Made by a program: the position numbers and the translations under genes. The notes under the pieces were generated by a model. That model saw only the letters and a program-made list of their open reading frames with translations, did not search any database and was not told the origin of the DNA. A stretch of DNA of 64,000 nt from an uncultured Pelagibacteraceae bacterium (GTDB taxonomy: Bacteria > Pseudomonadota > Alphaproteobacteria > Pelagibacterales > Pelagibacteraceae): contig CACJYR010000002.1 of assembly GCA_902597675.1 (NCBI GenBank), positions 1 through 64,000 of the forward strand, written 5' to 3'. Position 1 is the stretch's first letter. Every line of letters starts with the position of its first letter. Shown one piece after another: positions 1-8,959 of the stretch.

Positions 1-150
1 GCTTATGATCAATGCTTAAAAGCAAGTCATGTATTTAATATACTTGATGCAAGAGGAGCTATCAGTGTTGCCCAGAGAGCAGAATATATTGGACGTATAA
101 GAGAAATTACAAAATCTGTTGCTTCAATTTGGATTGATACACAAATATAA
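1..150 (+). CDS. glyQ: glycyl-tRNA synthetase alpha subunit, C-terminal end (partial)
   Basis: The window opens inside a reading frame that runs from base 1 to a TAA at 148-150. Its 49 residues include the conserved tail of bacterial GlyQ ([19 protein letters not shown], then [13 protein letters not shown]). The alpha subunit carries the aminoacylation active site of the alpha2beta2 glycyl-tRNA synthetase. The next gene, the beta subunit, starts one base after the stop codon, which is the usual glyQS operon arrangement. Only the last exon-like sixth of the protein is visible, so catalytic motifs cannot be checked. Confidence 0.93.
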   Translation, partial: AYDQCLKASHVFNILDARGAISVAQRAEYIGRIREITKSVASIWIDTQI

Positions 151-151
151 A

Positions 152-2224
152 ATGGCGGAATTTTTTTTAGAATTATTTAGTGAAGAAATTCCAGCTAATC
201 TACAAAAAAATTTTCGTGAAAAACTTTTAGAGGAATTTAGAGAATATTTTATTAATAAATCTATAAAATCAAAAAAAAGTTTTTCATTATCAACTCCAAA
301 CAGAGTAATTATTGTATTTGAGGGTTTGCAAAAAAAAATTAAAGTTGGGTCTGAGGAAATAAAAGGACCCAAAACAAGTGCTCCTGTAGAAGCAATTGAG
401 GGTTTTTTGAGATCAAATAAAATTGACAAAAAACAACTTATTAAACGTGATATAGAAAAAGGAGAATTTTACTTTTTTAAAACACCCTCAAAAACATTGA
501 ACACTTCAGATTTGTTAAAAGATTTAATACCAAAACTTTTAGGTAGCTACCAATGGAAAAAATCAATGAAATGGGGTGAATTTAACCTTAATTGGGCAAG
601 ACCATTAAAATCTATTTTATCAGTGTTTGATGAAAAAATAATAGATTTTAAATTCTACCATCTAACTTCGTCTAATAGGACCTTTATTGATAAGGATTAT
701 GAAGAAAAAACAGGAGTATTTAAAAATTTCAAATCTTATGAAAAATTTTTGAAGATACATGGAACGATTGTTGATCAAACTAAAAGAAAACAAATTATTC
801 AAAAGGAATTTACAAAGATATTAAGTAAAAAAAAATTATTTATTTTAGAAAATTTAAAATTATTTGATGAGGTTGTAGATTTAGTTGAATGTCCAAACGT
901 TTTATTATGTGATTTTGATAAAAAATTTTTGTCAATCCCTAGGGAAATACTTATTTTGACTATGCAGTCACATCAAAAATATTTTCCTACGATTGACAAA
1001 AATAATCAAATTACAAATCAATTTTTACTCGTTGCAAATAAAAAAGACAAAAAAGGGTTAATCAAACTTGGAAATCAAAGAGTTGTTGATGCTAGATTGA
1101 GCGATGCAGAATTTTTTTGGAATAAAGATAAAACACAAAATTTAGTGAAAAAGGTATCTGAACTAAAAACAATTAATTTTTTCAAGGGACTTGGAACCTA
1201 TTTTGATAAAGTTCAGCGAATGAGAAAATTAGGTGGAATTATATCTGATGAGTTATTAATTAGTAAAGAAAAAGTAGAGTTATCAGCATCTATTTGCAAA
1301 ACAGATTTAACATCTGATTTAGTCGGTGAGTTTCCTGAATTACAGGGAATTATGGGAGGCTATTTTTCCGCACAACAAGGTTTTGATAAAGATATTTGTT
1401 TATCAATAACTGAACAATATTTACCGATTGGATTAGATTCAAATGTACCAAAAAAACCTTTCAGTATTGCTTTATCAATGACAGACAAAATAGATAATCT
1501 TGTTGGTTTTTTTGGGATTGATGAAAAACCCACAAGTTCAAAAGATCCGTTTGCACTAAGAAGAGTGGCGCTCGGCATAATAAGAATAATAATCGAAAAT
1601 AAAAAAGATTTAAAATTAAACGATTTATTGAATTATTCTATTAGTTTATATCAAGAACAAAATTTTACTCTTGTAAATAATGAATTAAAAAAAGATTTAA
1701 GTAATTTCTTAAAAGATAGATTTAGATATTATCTTAAAGAAAAAGATATTCGATTTGATATCATTGAGGCATCGATTTCAAATTTTTCAACTAATAAATT
1801 GTTTTCATCTTTCGAAAAAGCAAGATGTGTAAATAAAATAATAAATAATCAAATTGGTATAGATATAACATCAAGTTATAAAAGGGCTTCCAATATACTT
1901 CAAAGTGAAATGGAAAATAAAGAAATTGAAATAACTAATTCAACTGATCCTGGTATTTTTAAAAGCGATTATGAAAAAAATTTGTTTAAAAAGATTACTG
2001 ATATAAAGAAGTATTATTCAGATATAGATAATAATGAAAATTTTGAAGAATCTTTATCGGTCTTAGCTGGAGCAAAAAAAGAAGTTTACGAATTTTTTGA
2101 TAATGTCAAAGTAAATGAAGATAATGAAGATTTAAGAAAAAATCGTTTGGAACTTATAAATATGTTATGTAAAACCTTTCAAAATTTTATGAATTTTCAA
2201 TTATTAAAAGCAAATAATGAATAA
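152..2224 (+). CDS. glyS: glycyl-tRNA synthetase beta subunit
   Basis: Encodes about 690 residues, the normal length of GlyS, which with GlyQ charges tRNA-Gly in the cytoplasm. The N-terminus MAEFFLELFSEEIPANLQ is the family signature, and the middle contains SHQKYFP, the DARLSDAEFFW box and the HD-like FPELQG-G-Y stretch typical of GlyS. A frame extension to a TTG at 119 exists, but it would overlap glyQ and lacks family similarity; the ATG at 152 directly after the glyQ stop is the start. It overlaps ppdK by 8 bp at its 3' end, so glyQ-glyS-ppdK are probably co-transcribed and translationally coupled. Confidence 0.95.
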   Translation: MAEFFLELFSEEIPANLQKNFREKLLEEFREYFINKSIKSKKSFSLSTPNRVIIVFEGLQKKIKVGSEEIKGPKTSAPVEAIEGFLRSNKIDKKQLIKRDIEKGEFYFFKTPSKTLNTSDLLKDLIPKLLGSYQWKKSMKWGEFNLNWARPLKSILSVFDEKIIDFKFYHLTSSNRTFIDKDYEEKTGVFKNFKSYEKFLKIHGTIVDQTKRKQIIQKEFTKILSKKKLFILENLKLFDEVVDLVECPNVLLCDFDKKFLSIPREILILTMQSHQKYFPTIDKNNQITNQFLLVANKKDKKGLIKLGNQRVVDARLSDAEFFWNKDKTQNLVKKVSELKTINFFKGLGTYFDKVQRMRKLGGIISDELLISKEKVELSASICKTDLTSDLVGEFPELQGIMGGYFSAQQGFDKDICLSITEQYLPIGLDSNVPKKPFSIALSMTDKIDNLVGFFGIDEKPTSSKDPFALRRVALGIIRIIIENKKDLKLNDLLNYSISLYQEQNFTLVNNELKKDLSNFLKDRFRYYLKEKDIRFDIIEASISNFSTNKLFSSFEKARCVNKIINNQIGIDITSSYKRASNILQSEMENKEIEITNSTDPGIFKSDYEKNLFKKITDIKKYYSDIDNNENFEESLSVLAGAKKEVYEFFDNVKVNEDNEDLRKNRLELINMLCKTFQNFMNFQLLKANNE

Positions 2225-4875
2225 GTTAATTTTAAATTTTAAATCTAAAAACACTAAAAAAATTAAAAATCCCAAAAATCTTTTAGGAGGTAAAGGTGCT
2301 AATTTATCAGAAATGGGAAGAATGGGTCTCCCAGTTCCGCCTGGATTTACAATTTCAACAAAAGTCTGTGATCTTTTTTACCAAAATAAAAAGAGATTGA
2401 ATTCTTCATTGATAAATCAAATTAAAAAAGAGTTAAAGATAATTGAGAAAGATGTGAAAAAAAAATTTGGAGATCTAAAAAATCCACTTTTATTATCTGT
2501 GAGATCTGGTGCTAGAGTATCTATGCCAGGTATGATGGATACAATACTTAATCTTGGTTTGAATGATAAAACTGTTAAAGCACTAGCTAACAAAACCTCT
2601 AATGGAAGATTTGCCAAAGATAGTTATAGAAGATTTATTCAAATGTATGGAAATGTTGTTCTAGGAGTAGAAAGTTACCATTTTGAGGAACTAATAGAAA
2701 ATTATAAATTAACTAAAGGAGTTTTGTTGGATACAGATCTTGATGAAGATGATTGGGATGGCTTGATAAAAGATTTTAAAAATATTGTTAAAGAAAAAAC
2801 TAAAAAAGAATTTCCTCAAGATGTTTATAAGCAATTATTTGGAGCAATAAGCGCAGTATTTTTATCATGGGAAAGTAATAGGGCTAAAATTTACAGAAAA
2901 TTAAATCAGATACCATCTGAGTGGGGAACAGCAGTTAATGTACAATCTATGGTTTTTGGAAATATGGGAAATGATTGTGCGACAGGAGTTGTTTTTACAA
3001 GAAATCCCTCAGATGGATCAAATGATATTTATGGGGAGTATTTAATTAATGCTCAAGGAGAAGATGTCGTAGCAGGAACAAGAACACCACAATATATTAC
3101 AAAGAAAGCTAAACGAGAGGCAAAAGTTGAGGCACTTTCTATGGAAGAGTCTATGCCAAAAGTTTATTTAGAGCTTCATAAAATTTTAAAAAAGTTAGAA
3201 GTGCATTACAAAGATATGCAAGATGTAGAATTTACAGTTGAGAATGAGAAATTATGGATCCTACAAACTAGGTCAGGTAAAAGAACTGCAAAATCAGCTG
3301 TTAAGATTGCTGTAGATATGGTTAAAGAAAAATTAATTTCAAAAAAACAAGCTATTTTAAGAATTGATCCTAATTCATTAGACACTTTGTTACACCCGAC
3401 TTTAGATGAAAAAAGTTCTTTGGAAATAATTGCTAATGGTTTGCCTGCTTCACCAGGAGCTGCTAGTGGAAAAGTAGTGTTCACATCTGAAGAAGCTGAA
3501 AGACTTAACAATATGATGCAAGATGTAATATTAGTTAGAGTAGAAACTTCCCCAGAGGATATTCAGGGTATGCATGCCGCCAAAGGGATATTAACTGCAA
3601 GGGGGGGGAATGACAAGTCATGCAGCTGTTGTTGCAAGAGGAATGGGAAGACCATGTGTTTCTGGTTCGAGTGAAATCGATATTGATTATGAGAAAAAAA
3701 TTTTTAAGACTGCTTCAGTAGAAATTAAAGAGGGAGATGTTATTACAATTGATGGCTCTTCTGGAAGAATTATTTTAGGAAGTGTTCCGACAGTCAAACC
3801 TGAAATTTCAGGTGACTTTTCAAAATTAATGAGTTGGGCTGATACTATCAGAAAACTTAAAGTACGAACAAATGCAGAAACTCCATTAGACACAAAAGTT
3901 GCAAGAGATTTTGGGGCAGAGGGAATAGGTTTATGTAGAACGGAGCATATGTTTTTTGATGAAGAAAGAATCATTTCTGTACGAGAGATGATACTTTCTA
4001 AAACTAAAGAAGACAGGTTAAAAGCACTCAAGAAACTCTTACCTCATCAAAAAAAGGATTTTATAGATATATTCAAGATTATGCATGAGTTACCGGTTAC
4101 AGTTCGTTTACTTGATCCCCCATTACATGAGTTTCTACCAAAATCTGAAAAAGAAATTTCAGAGGTTGCAGAAGTTGTTGGTTTAAGTGTGAAAGAAGTA
4201 AAATCTAGGATTGATGAGCTTCATGAGCAAAATCCAATGCTTGGACACAGAGGTTGTAGATTAGCTATTTCATTCCCTGAAATTTACGAAATGCAATGTG
4301 AGGCAATTTTTAAAGCCTTGTCAGAGCTTAAAAAAAATAATCAAAAGTTTGCATTTCCTGAAATAATGATACCACTTGTATCGACACAGGCAGAGATAAA
4401 AATAATGAAAGATCTTGTAATCAACACTGCAAGAAAAGTACAAAAAGAAAATAAAGTAAAAATTAAATTTTTAGTTGGAACGATGATTGAGTTGCCAAGA
4501 GCAGCAATTAAAGCAAAAGATATCTCGAAACATGCTGAGTTTTTTAGCTTTGGGACAAATGATTTAACGCAAACCACTTTTGGTATTAGTAGAGATGATA
4601 GTGGAAAATTTCTACATGACTATATTGAAAACAAGATTTTTTCAATCGATCCATTTATTTCAATAGATGAAGGTGTAGAAGATTTAATTAAGATAGCTGT
4701 TACTGAAGGAAAAAAACAAAATAAAAAAATTAAGTTAGGTATTTGCGGTGAACACGGAGGTGATCCTAAAAGTATATATTTTTGCTCAAAAATAGGTCTT
4801 AATTACGTTTCATGTTCTCCATATAGAGTTCCAATAGCAAGACTGGCTGCAGCCCAGGCTGAAATAAATAAATAG
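2217..4875 (+). pseudogene. ppdK: pyruvate, phosphate dikinase, split by a +1 frameshift in a G8 run
   Basis: PPDK interconverts pyruvate + ATP + Pi and PEP + AMP + PPi. The first frame (2217-3674) carries the ATP-grasp nucleotide-binding domain (GGKGANLSEMGRMGLPVPPGF, SVRSGARVSMPGMMDT) and the second (from about 3610 to 4875) the phosphohistidine domain start TSHAAVVARGMGRPCV and the PEP/pyruvate TIM barrel (GLCRTEHMFF, GTNDLTQTTFG, CGEHGGDP). Between them the expected A-R-G-G-M-T-S-H-A reads out of frame because the run at 3601-3608 has eight G where seven restore the frame. The break lies three codons before the catalytic histidine. Apart from this the gene looks intact and under selection on both sides, so a sequencing/assembly homopolymer error or very recent slippage is more likely than an old pseudogene. 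Programmed frameshifting is a remoter possibility. Confidence 0.9.
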
Positions 4876-4893
4876 AATTTGGCTAAATTATAA

Positions 4894-5676
4894 ATGTTAC
4901 CAAATTTTTTAAAACCTTATCATACAGCTTTATCTAATTTGATTAGGCTTGGAAGAAAATCAGATGGTGGCTATGTTATAGATAAACGCGTTATCAATAA
5001 AACTAAAGCAATTATTACTTGTGGACTTGAAGCCGAATGGAGTTTTGAAAAACAATTTCAAGAGTATAATAAAAATTGTAAAATTTTAGCTTTTGATCAT
5101 ACTGTTAATAAAAAATTTTGGGCTCAAAGATTTTTTAAAGATTTTATCGCTTTATTGTTACTAAAGAAAATTAAGCCAAGACAAATAATAGATGTTTTTA
5201 AATTTTTACAATACTTAACTTTTTTTAGAGGTAAAAATAAGCATTATTTAAAAAAGATTGTTTCAACGAAAATAAAGAATAATAATCAAGTCACAATCAC
5301 AGAGGCAATAGGAGAAAATAAAGATATTGTCTTAAAAATTGATATTGAGGGTGATGAATATAAAGTTTTAAAAGATGTAAATAAAAATTTTAAAAGGTTA
5401 AATTTGGTTATTATAGAATTTCATAACATTAAAAAAAATTTAAAAAAAATCAGAAATTTCATTAATCAAACACAATTAAGAAATATTCATATAAATGCAA
5501 ATAATTATGGAACGATAGATATTAATGGGATTCCACAAGTTATTGAAATGACATTAATTAATCCAAAAAAATTTAAGATAAAAAATTATAAAACAAAAAG
5601 AAATTTTCCTATTAAAGGTCTAGATTTTAAAAATCATAAAAGAGGACCCAGTATAAGAATTATTTTTAATAAATAA
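4894..5676 (+). CDS. FkbM-like methyltransferase family protein
   Basis: A 260-residue protein without a signal peptide. The N-terminal RLGRKSDGGYVID and the mid-protein KIDIEGDEYKVLKD followed by NLVIIEFHNI match the pattern of FkbM-type SAM-dependent methyltransferases (acidic D-x-E-G-x-E then a hydrophobic strand with an E-F/E-H). The classical glycine-rich SAM motif I is poorly formed here (IITCGLEAEWSFE), so activity is uncertain. These proteins typically modify surface glycans or small metabolites; the substrate cannot be told. It begins 18 bp after ppdK and starts an accessory patch that ends at ssrA. A second, better conserved FkbM protein lies at 7703-8575. Confidence 0.6.
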   Translation: MLPNFLKPYHTALSNLIRLGRKSDGGYVIDKRVINKTKAIITCGLEAEWSFEKQFQEYNKNCKILAFDHTVNKKFWAQRFFKDFIALLLLKKIKPRQIIDVFKFLQYLTFFRGKNKHYLKKIVSTKIKNNNQVTITEAIGENKDIVLKIDIEGDEYKVLKDVNKNFKRLNLVIIEFHNIKKNLKKIRNFINQTQLRNIHINANNYGTIDINGIPQVIEMTLINPKKFKIKNYKTKRNFPIKGLDFKNHKRGPSIRIIFNK

Positions 5677-5687
5677 GTTTACTTATT
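5672..5687. terminator. weak AT-rich hairpin between convergent genes
   Basis: AATAAG-TTTA-CTTATT forms a 6-bp stem with a 4-base loop exactly at the convergence of the methyltransferase gene (plus) and the dehydrogenase-like gene (minus), flanked by T-rich tracts on both sides. It could end transcription from both directions, but the stem is all A/T apart from one pair and may be chance in this composition. Confidence 0.3.
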
Positions 5688-7053
5688 AATTATTTATTTT
5701 ACTTAAAACTGCTATTGAACTCGAAGTTTCTAAAGAAATTATAATTAATTTTCTATCTTTAGATATTATTATATCTCTCACTCTTTCATTTAATTTAATA
5801 TAGTTGTGATCAATTATTTTATTTCTATTATCATTAAGCTTAATGTAATGTAGTCCTAAATCTTGCTCTATTATTTCATTTCCCATAGCTCCAACCAAAA
5901 ATTCTGTGTCTTTTTGATCTAATGAAATTAACTGACTGATGCCAATCGATGGATTAAAATATTTGATTGGTTCTTCAAATCCAAATTTTTTATGAGATTT
6001 ATTTAACGGTGCTTCTTTTAATATTTTTTCTGAATAATTTTTCTTATAATGTTCACCATAAGATGATATTGGCCACCCAAAATTTTTAATTTTTGAAAAG
6101 GGTAAATCATTAATATTTATCTCATCTCCTCCCTTTGGTCCATGTTCTGTTGACAAAATAAAATCGAACTTTTTACTATAATACAAACCTTGTGGATTTC
6201 TATGACCTAAAGATACAACTTCAGTTTCTTTGTTATGAATGTTTATTTTTAAAATTTTTCCAAAATCACTTTTTATATTTTGTGATAATGGTCTATTTCT
6301 AAAGTCTCCAGTTGTAAATAATAAATTTGAATTATCTAAATTTTCAATTCTCCCCCCAGCACCTTGATGTGCCCAAAAGCCATGATTGTTATTTTCATTC
6401 ACACAGCTTAGAGTTTTGTAAAATAAGCTAAATTCTAAAAATTCTTCGTCTAATTTACTTGTTATAATTTTTAAATCATAACAATTATTTTTTCTTTCTC
6501 CTATGTAAGAAACATATATCTTTCCATCATCAATATGAATATCTTTGATACCAAATTGCTCATGTAAGTAAAATTTATCATATTTTATTAATGAATTTAT
6601 ATTTGAATTAATTTTTTTAAAATTTTCTAAATTATTTACATTTGTAAAAGCAAAAATTCCATCGTAAGTAGCTATTATCAAATTTCTATCATTATTATAA
6701 AAATCAACGTAAGCTGTACCAATGGCTTTACGATTTCCAGTAAATAAAATATCATTTGTTTTATATTTTAAAAATGAGTAACTATTTGATCCTATTAAAA
6801 TTTCATCATTAAAAACATTTTTGAAATTAATCTCATTTTGATTTATTATGTCATTCAAGTTTTTATCATCTTCAAATAACTTTTTTTGTATTTCTTCTAA
6901 TTGAATATTTCTAGTGATTAATTGTTTGGTTAAATTTGATATCTCATTTTTCTTAGATGCAGAGTTTTTTTTATTTATTTGGTAGCCATAAATTAATAAA
7001 AATGCTAAAAAAATTATTATAATTACGTAAATAAAATTGAGTTTAATTCTCAT
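5686..7053 (-). CDS. membrane-anchored sugar-dehydrogenase-like (GSDH/YliI type) beta-propeller protein
   Basis: 455 residues. An N-terminal membrane segment (about residues 7-24, IYVIIIIFLAFLLIYGY) is followed by a Lys/Glu-rich coiled-coil-like stretch and then a propeller domain. The C-terminal half has the hallmarks of the soluble aldose/glucose-sorbosone dehydrogenase family: GHRNPQGL, STEHGPKGGDEIN and NFGWPISSYGEHY. Family members are periplasmic and often use PQQ; whether this one binds PQQ cannot be judged by eye, and no PQQ biosynthesis genes are in view. It is convergent with the preceding methyltransferase gene and has a 650-bp gene-poor region upstream of its start. Confidence 0.72.
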   Translation of the reverse strand: MRIKLNFIYVIIIIFLAFLLIYGYQINKKNSASKKNEISNLTKQLITRNIQLEEIQKKLFEDDKNLNDIINQNEINFKNVFNDEILIGSNSYSFLKYKTNDILFTGNRKAIGTAYVDFYNNDRNLIIATYDGIFAFTNVNNLENFKKINSNINSLIKYDKFYLHEQFGIKDIHIDDGKIYVSYIGERKNNCYDLKIITSKLDEEFLEFSLFYKTLSCVNENNNHGFWAHQGAGGRIENLDNSNLLFTTGDFRNRPLSQNIKSDFGKILKINIHNKETEVVSLGHRNPQGLYYSKKFDFILSTEHGPKGGDEININDLPFSKIKNFGWPISSYGEHYKKNYSEKILKEAPLNKSHKKFGFEEPIKYFNPSIGISQLISLDQKDTEFLVGAMGNEIIEQDLGLHYIKLNDNRNKIIDHNYIKLNERVRDIIISKDRKLIIISLETSSSIAVLSKINN

Positions 7054-7130
7054 TGTTACTTTCCTACACCTTTAATTAAAATTTTACTAAATAAATTTCT
7101 TAAATTTTAAGCGACAAAAAATACTTTAAA

Positions 7131-7157
7131 GGAGCGGTCTGTTTTACCCTTTAAACC
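7131..7157. repeat. imperfect match to the 3' end of ssrA (possible att remnant)
   Basis: GGAGCGGTCTGTT at 7131-7143 matches GGGGCGTTCTGTT at 8658-8670 in 11 of 13 positions; A/T-rich sequence ending in AA precedes both and an AAACC follows both a short distance on. The 8658 copy is the 3' terminal stem of the tmRNA coding piece. The two matches enclose 1.5 kb that contains the second FkbM methyltransferase gene. Such short, imperfect similarity could be chance. Confidence 0.25.
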
Positions 7158-7456
7158 AGTTTATAACAAAAAATAACACTTTTTTAAAAGACCTCATTGA
7201 GAGTTTTAACTTTTGTCTTAAACCTTGTTTTGAAACTTCATTGAAATCGGAGCAATTATTCTCTTATCGTACCTAAATACCTTAAATCTGTTTTTTGCTC
7301 ACTCATCTGAATAGTCAAGATATTTTGATCTTACTTTTTAAGGATTTTTACTCAATGCTTTAGCGACTAAATTAACAATTTTAAATCTTCATTGATCTTC
7401 AAGACATCTATATGTCTGATTGAGTACATCGGTCTTATTTTACCATTGAACTCACA

Positions 7457-7618
7457 ATGACCTTATTCATTATAAATTCTTACAAGGTTTTTTTTAATTC
7501 TTATAAAAAGATTTTTGAAACTGTCACAAAATCTACTCATAAGAAGTTTCCTCAATCTTGGGTGTTTGATATTTTAAAAAGAGAAAACTTAATTCAATCA
7601 AATGGAGAAATCATTTGA
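7457..7618 (+). CDS. small uncharacterised protein or gene remnant (53 aa)
   Basis: An ATG-started 53-codon frame, rich in Lys, Phe and Ile, ending FPQSWVFDILKRENLIQSNG plus three residues and TGA. No family is recognised. There is no clear Shine-Dalgarno sequence. Amino-acid composition is more protein-like than random AT-rich sequence, mainly in the second half, so it may be the C-terminal fragment of a larger lost gene rather than a functional small protein. Confidence 0.25.
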   Translation: MTLFIINSYKVFFNSYKKIFETVTKSTHKKFPQSWVFDILKRENLIQSNGEII

Positions 7619-7702
7619 TATAAAATCTGTAATGTAGAACTACAACTGAATATTTCTGATATGTAGTTTATTTTTTGGATTATTATGATAGATAATTGAA
7701 AA

Positions 7703-8575
7703 ATGAAATTAAAAACTTTGATAAAAAGAAAAATTATTCAAAATATAAGAAAAACTGGTTATGAATTAGTTGGAAAAAAACCAATTGTTAAGCACAACAA
7801 CTTTGCTGCCATTATTAAATTTTTAATTAAAGAATTGTCCAAAATTAAGAATCCAATTATTTTTGACGTTGGCGCAAATGTTGGTCAATCGATTGAAAGG
7901 TTTTCAAGTGTATTTAATAGTGAAGAATTTAAAATTTATAGTTTTGAACCGAATCCAAAATCTTTTCAAATATTAAAAAATAAATATGACTTAAAAAAAA
8001 ATATAAATTTATTTCAATTAGCGCTTGATGATAGAATTATTAAAAGTAAATTTTTTTCATATTATTATGATCAAATAAGTTCCTTAATTCAAACAGATGA
8101 AAATTCTAAATTTCATAAATCAAGACAAATTGCTAAAAAAAGAGATTTTTCAAACTTTAAAACTGAAATTGAAGTACAAACAAGTACAATCGATAATATA
8201 ACAGATGAGCAAAATATCGATAAAATTGATGTTCTTAAACTTGATACTCAAGGTAATGAAGATAGAATTCTTAAAGGTTCAAAAAAATTATTAAGTTCAA
8301 AAAAAATAAATATAATAGAGTTAGAACTAATTTTAGGATTTGGTTATCAAAGGCAGATGTCTTTTTTTGATATAGAAAAAGTTTTAAGTCCGTATGGTTA
8401 TCGATTAATAGGAATAGATTATGCTTCTAATATTATAAGTGTTTCTGATTACACAGTTAATTTGATTTATGTAAATTCAGAATTATATGATAAAATTAAG
8501 CATTTACATTATGAAAATAAAGAATTAAAGGATATTACAAATAGAACTGACGAAAGTAATCCTTTTTCTTATTAA
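7703..8575 (+). CDS. FkbM family SAM-dependent methyltransferase
   Basis: 290 residues. The core contains a well-formed SAM motif I (FDVGANVGQSIERF, about residues 54-68), motif II with YSFEPNPKSF, the SSL-Q strand and the KIDVLKLDTQGNEDRILKG motif followed by NIIELELILGFGYQ, a standard FkbM layout. Family members O-methylate glycans, lipids or antibiotics; the substrate is unknown here. The gene stands alone between a decayed spacer and the 3' end of ssrA, a position frequently occupied by imported DNA. Its very low GC is similar to its neighbours, so composition gives no separate sign of transfer. Confidence 0.85.
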   Translation: MKLKTLIKRKIIQNIRKTGYELVGKKPIVKHNNFAAIIKFLIKELSKIKNPIIFDVGANVGQSIERFSSVFNSEEFKIYSFEPNPKSFQILKNKYDLKKNINLFQLALDDRIIKSKFFSYYYDQISSLIQTDENSKFHKSRQIAKKRDFSNFKTEIEVQTSTIDNITDEQNIDKIDVLKLDTQGNEDRILKGSKKLLSSKKINIIELELILGFGYQRQMSFFDIEKVLSPYGYRLIGIDYASNIISVSDYTVNLIYVNSELYDKIKHLHYENKELKDITNRTDESNPFSY

Positions 8576-8655
8576 AAAAATAAATCTTACTCTCTAAATA
8601 TCGTCTAATTAAGTTTTTAATAATAATTGTTAGGAAATATGATGTTTTAATTTAT

Positions 8656-8920
8656 AAGGGGCGTTCTGTTGCCAGGTGCCCCAAACCCCGTTTACTCAAT
8701 TAATAAAAATTAATTAAGCAGCAATTGCGTAACTTTCGTTAGCATTTATAAATTAGCCCTTTACGGAGGAACAATTCCGAACGAAAGAATAGCCTTTAGT
8801 CACCCGTCGAATCTAGTTCACCCCCATAAGTTGTAATTGGTGGAGGTGGTGGGTACTGCCCCCACGTCCGCGATGGTTATTACGAAATTCGTTTATCGTC
8901 ATAGTTGGAAAACCAACTTT
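8656..8920 (-). ncRNA. ssrA: transfer-messenger RNA, circularly permuted two-piece (alphaproteobacterial) form
   Basis: Read on the minus strand, the acceptor piece comes first (about 8920 to 8838). It ends with a T-arm GTGGG-GGCAGTA-CCCAC (8865-8849), acceptor strand CACCTCC (8848-8842) and an encoded ACCA (8841-8838). A 12-nt intervening segment (8837-8826) follows, then the coding piece beginning GGGGGTGAACTAGATTCGAC at 8825. GGGGGTG pairs with CACCTCC, including the G.U wobble at the third pair that alanyl-tRNA synthetase recognises. The tag frame at 8743-8714 reads ANESYAIAA then TAA, and the coding piece closes with a GGGGC/GCCCC hairpin (8682-8658). Together with SmpB it rescues stalled ribosomes and tags the product for proteolysis. 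The 5' boundary of the acceptor piece is approximate. Confidence 0.95.
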
Positions 8921-8959
8921 ATTAATATAAAAGGAATCGCAAGAGATTCAATAACATTC

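Larger units (their letters stand above)
7054..7702. other. gene-poor accessory spacer with decayed-looking fragments
   Basis: This 650-bp stretch holds no convincing full gene. On the plus strand there is one 53-codon frame (7457-7618, listed separately). On the minus strand several short frames have protein-like composition, for example one reading MSEQKTDLRYLGTIRE and another reading MYSIRHIDVLKINEDLKLLI, each ended by stops and in different frames. That pattern fits the remains of a frameshifted, degraded gene. At 7131-7143 lies a sequence resembling the 3' end of ssrA. I see no tRNA and no strong promoter. Confidence 0.5.

Noticed and set aside
119-151. Upstream TTG start for glyS
   Set aside because: Overlaps the conserved glyQ tail; MAEFFLELFSEEIP at 152 is the true family N-terminus.
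3610-3674. Second ppdK frame as an independent gene starting at ATG 3610
   Set aside because: The ATG is the conserved internal methionine of the G-G-M-T-S-H motif and there is no reason for an independent start; a frameshift explains both frames.
8837-8959. N-terminal extension of thyX (41 codons) beginning at TTG
   Set aside because: It lies over the tmRNA acceptor piece on the other strand and has no ThyX similarity; the ATG at 8960 gives a normal start.
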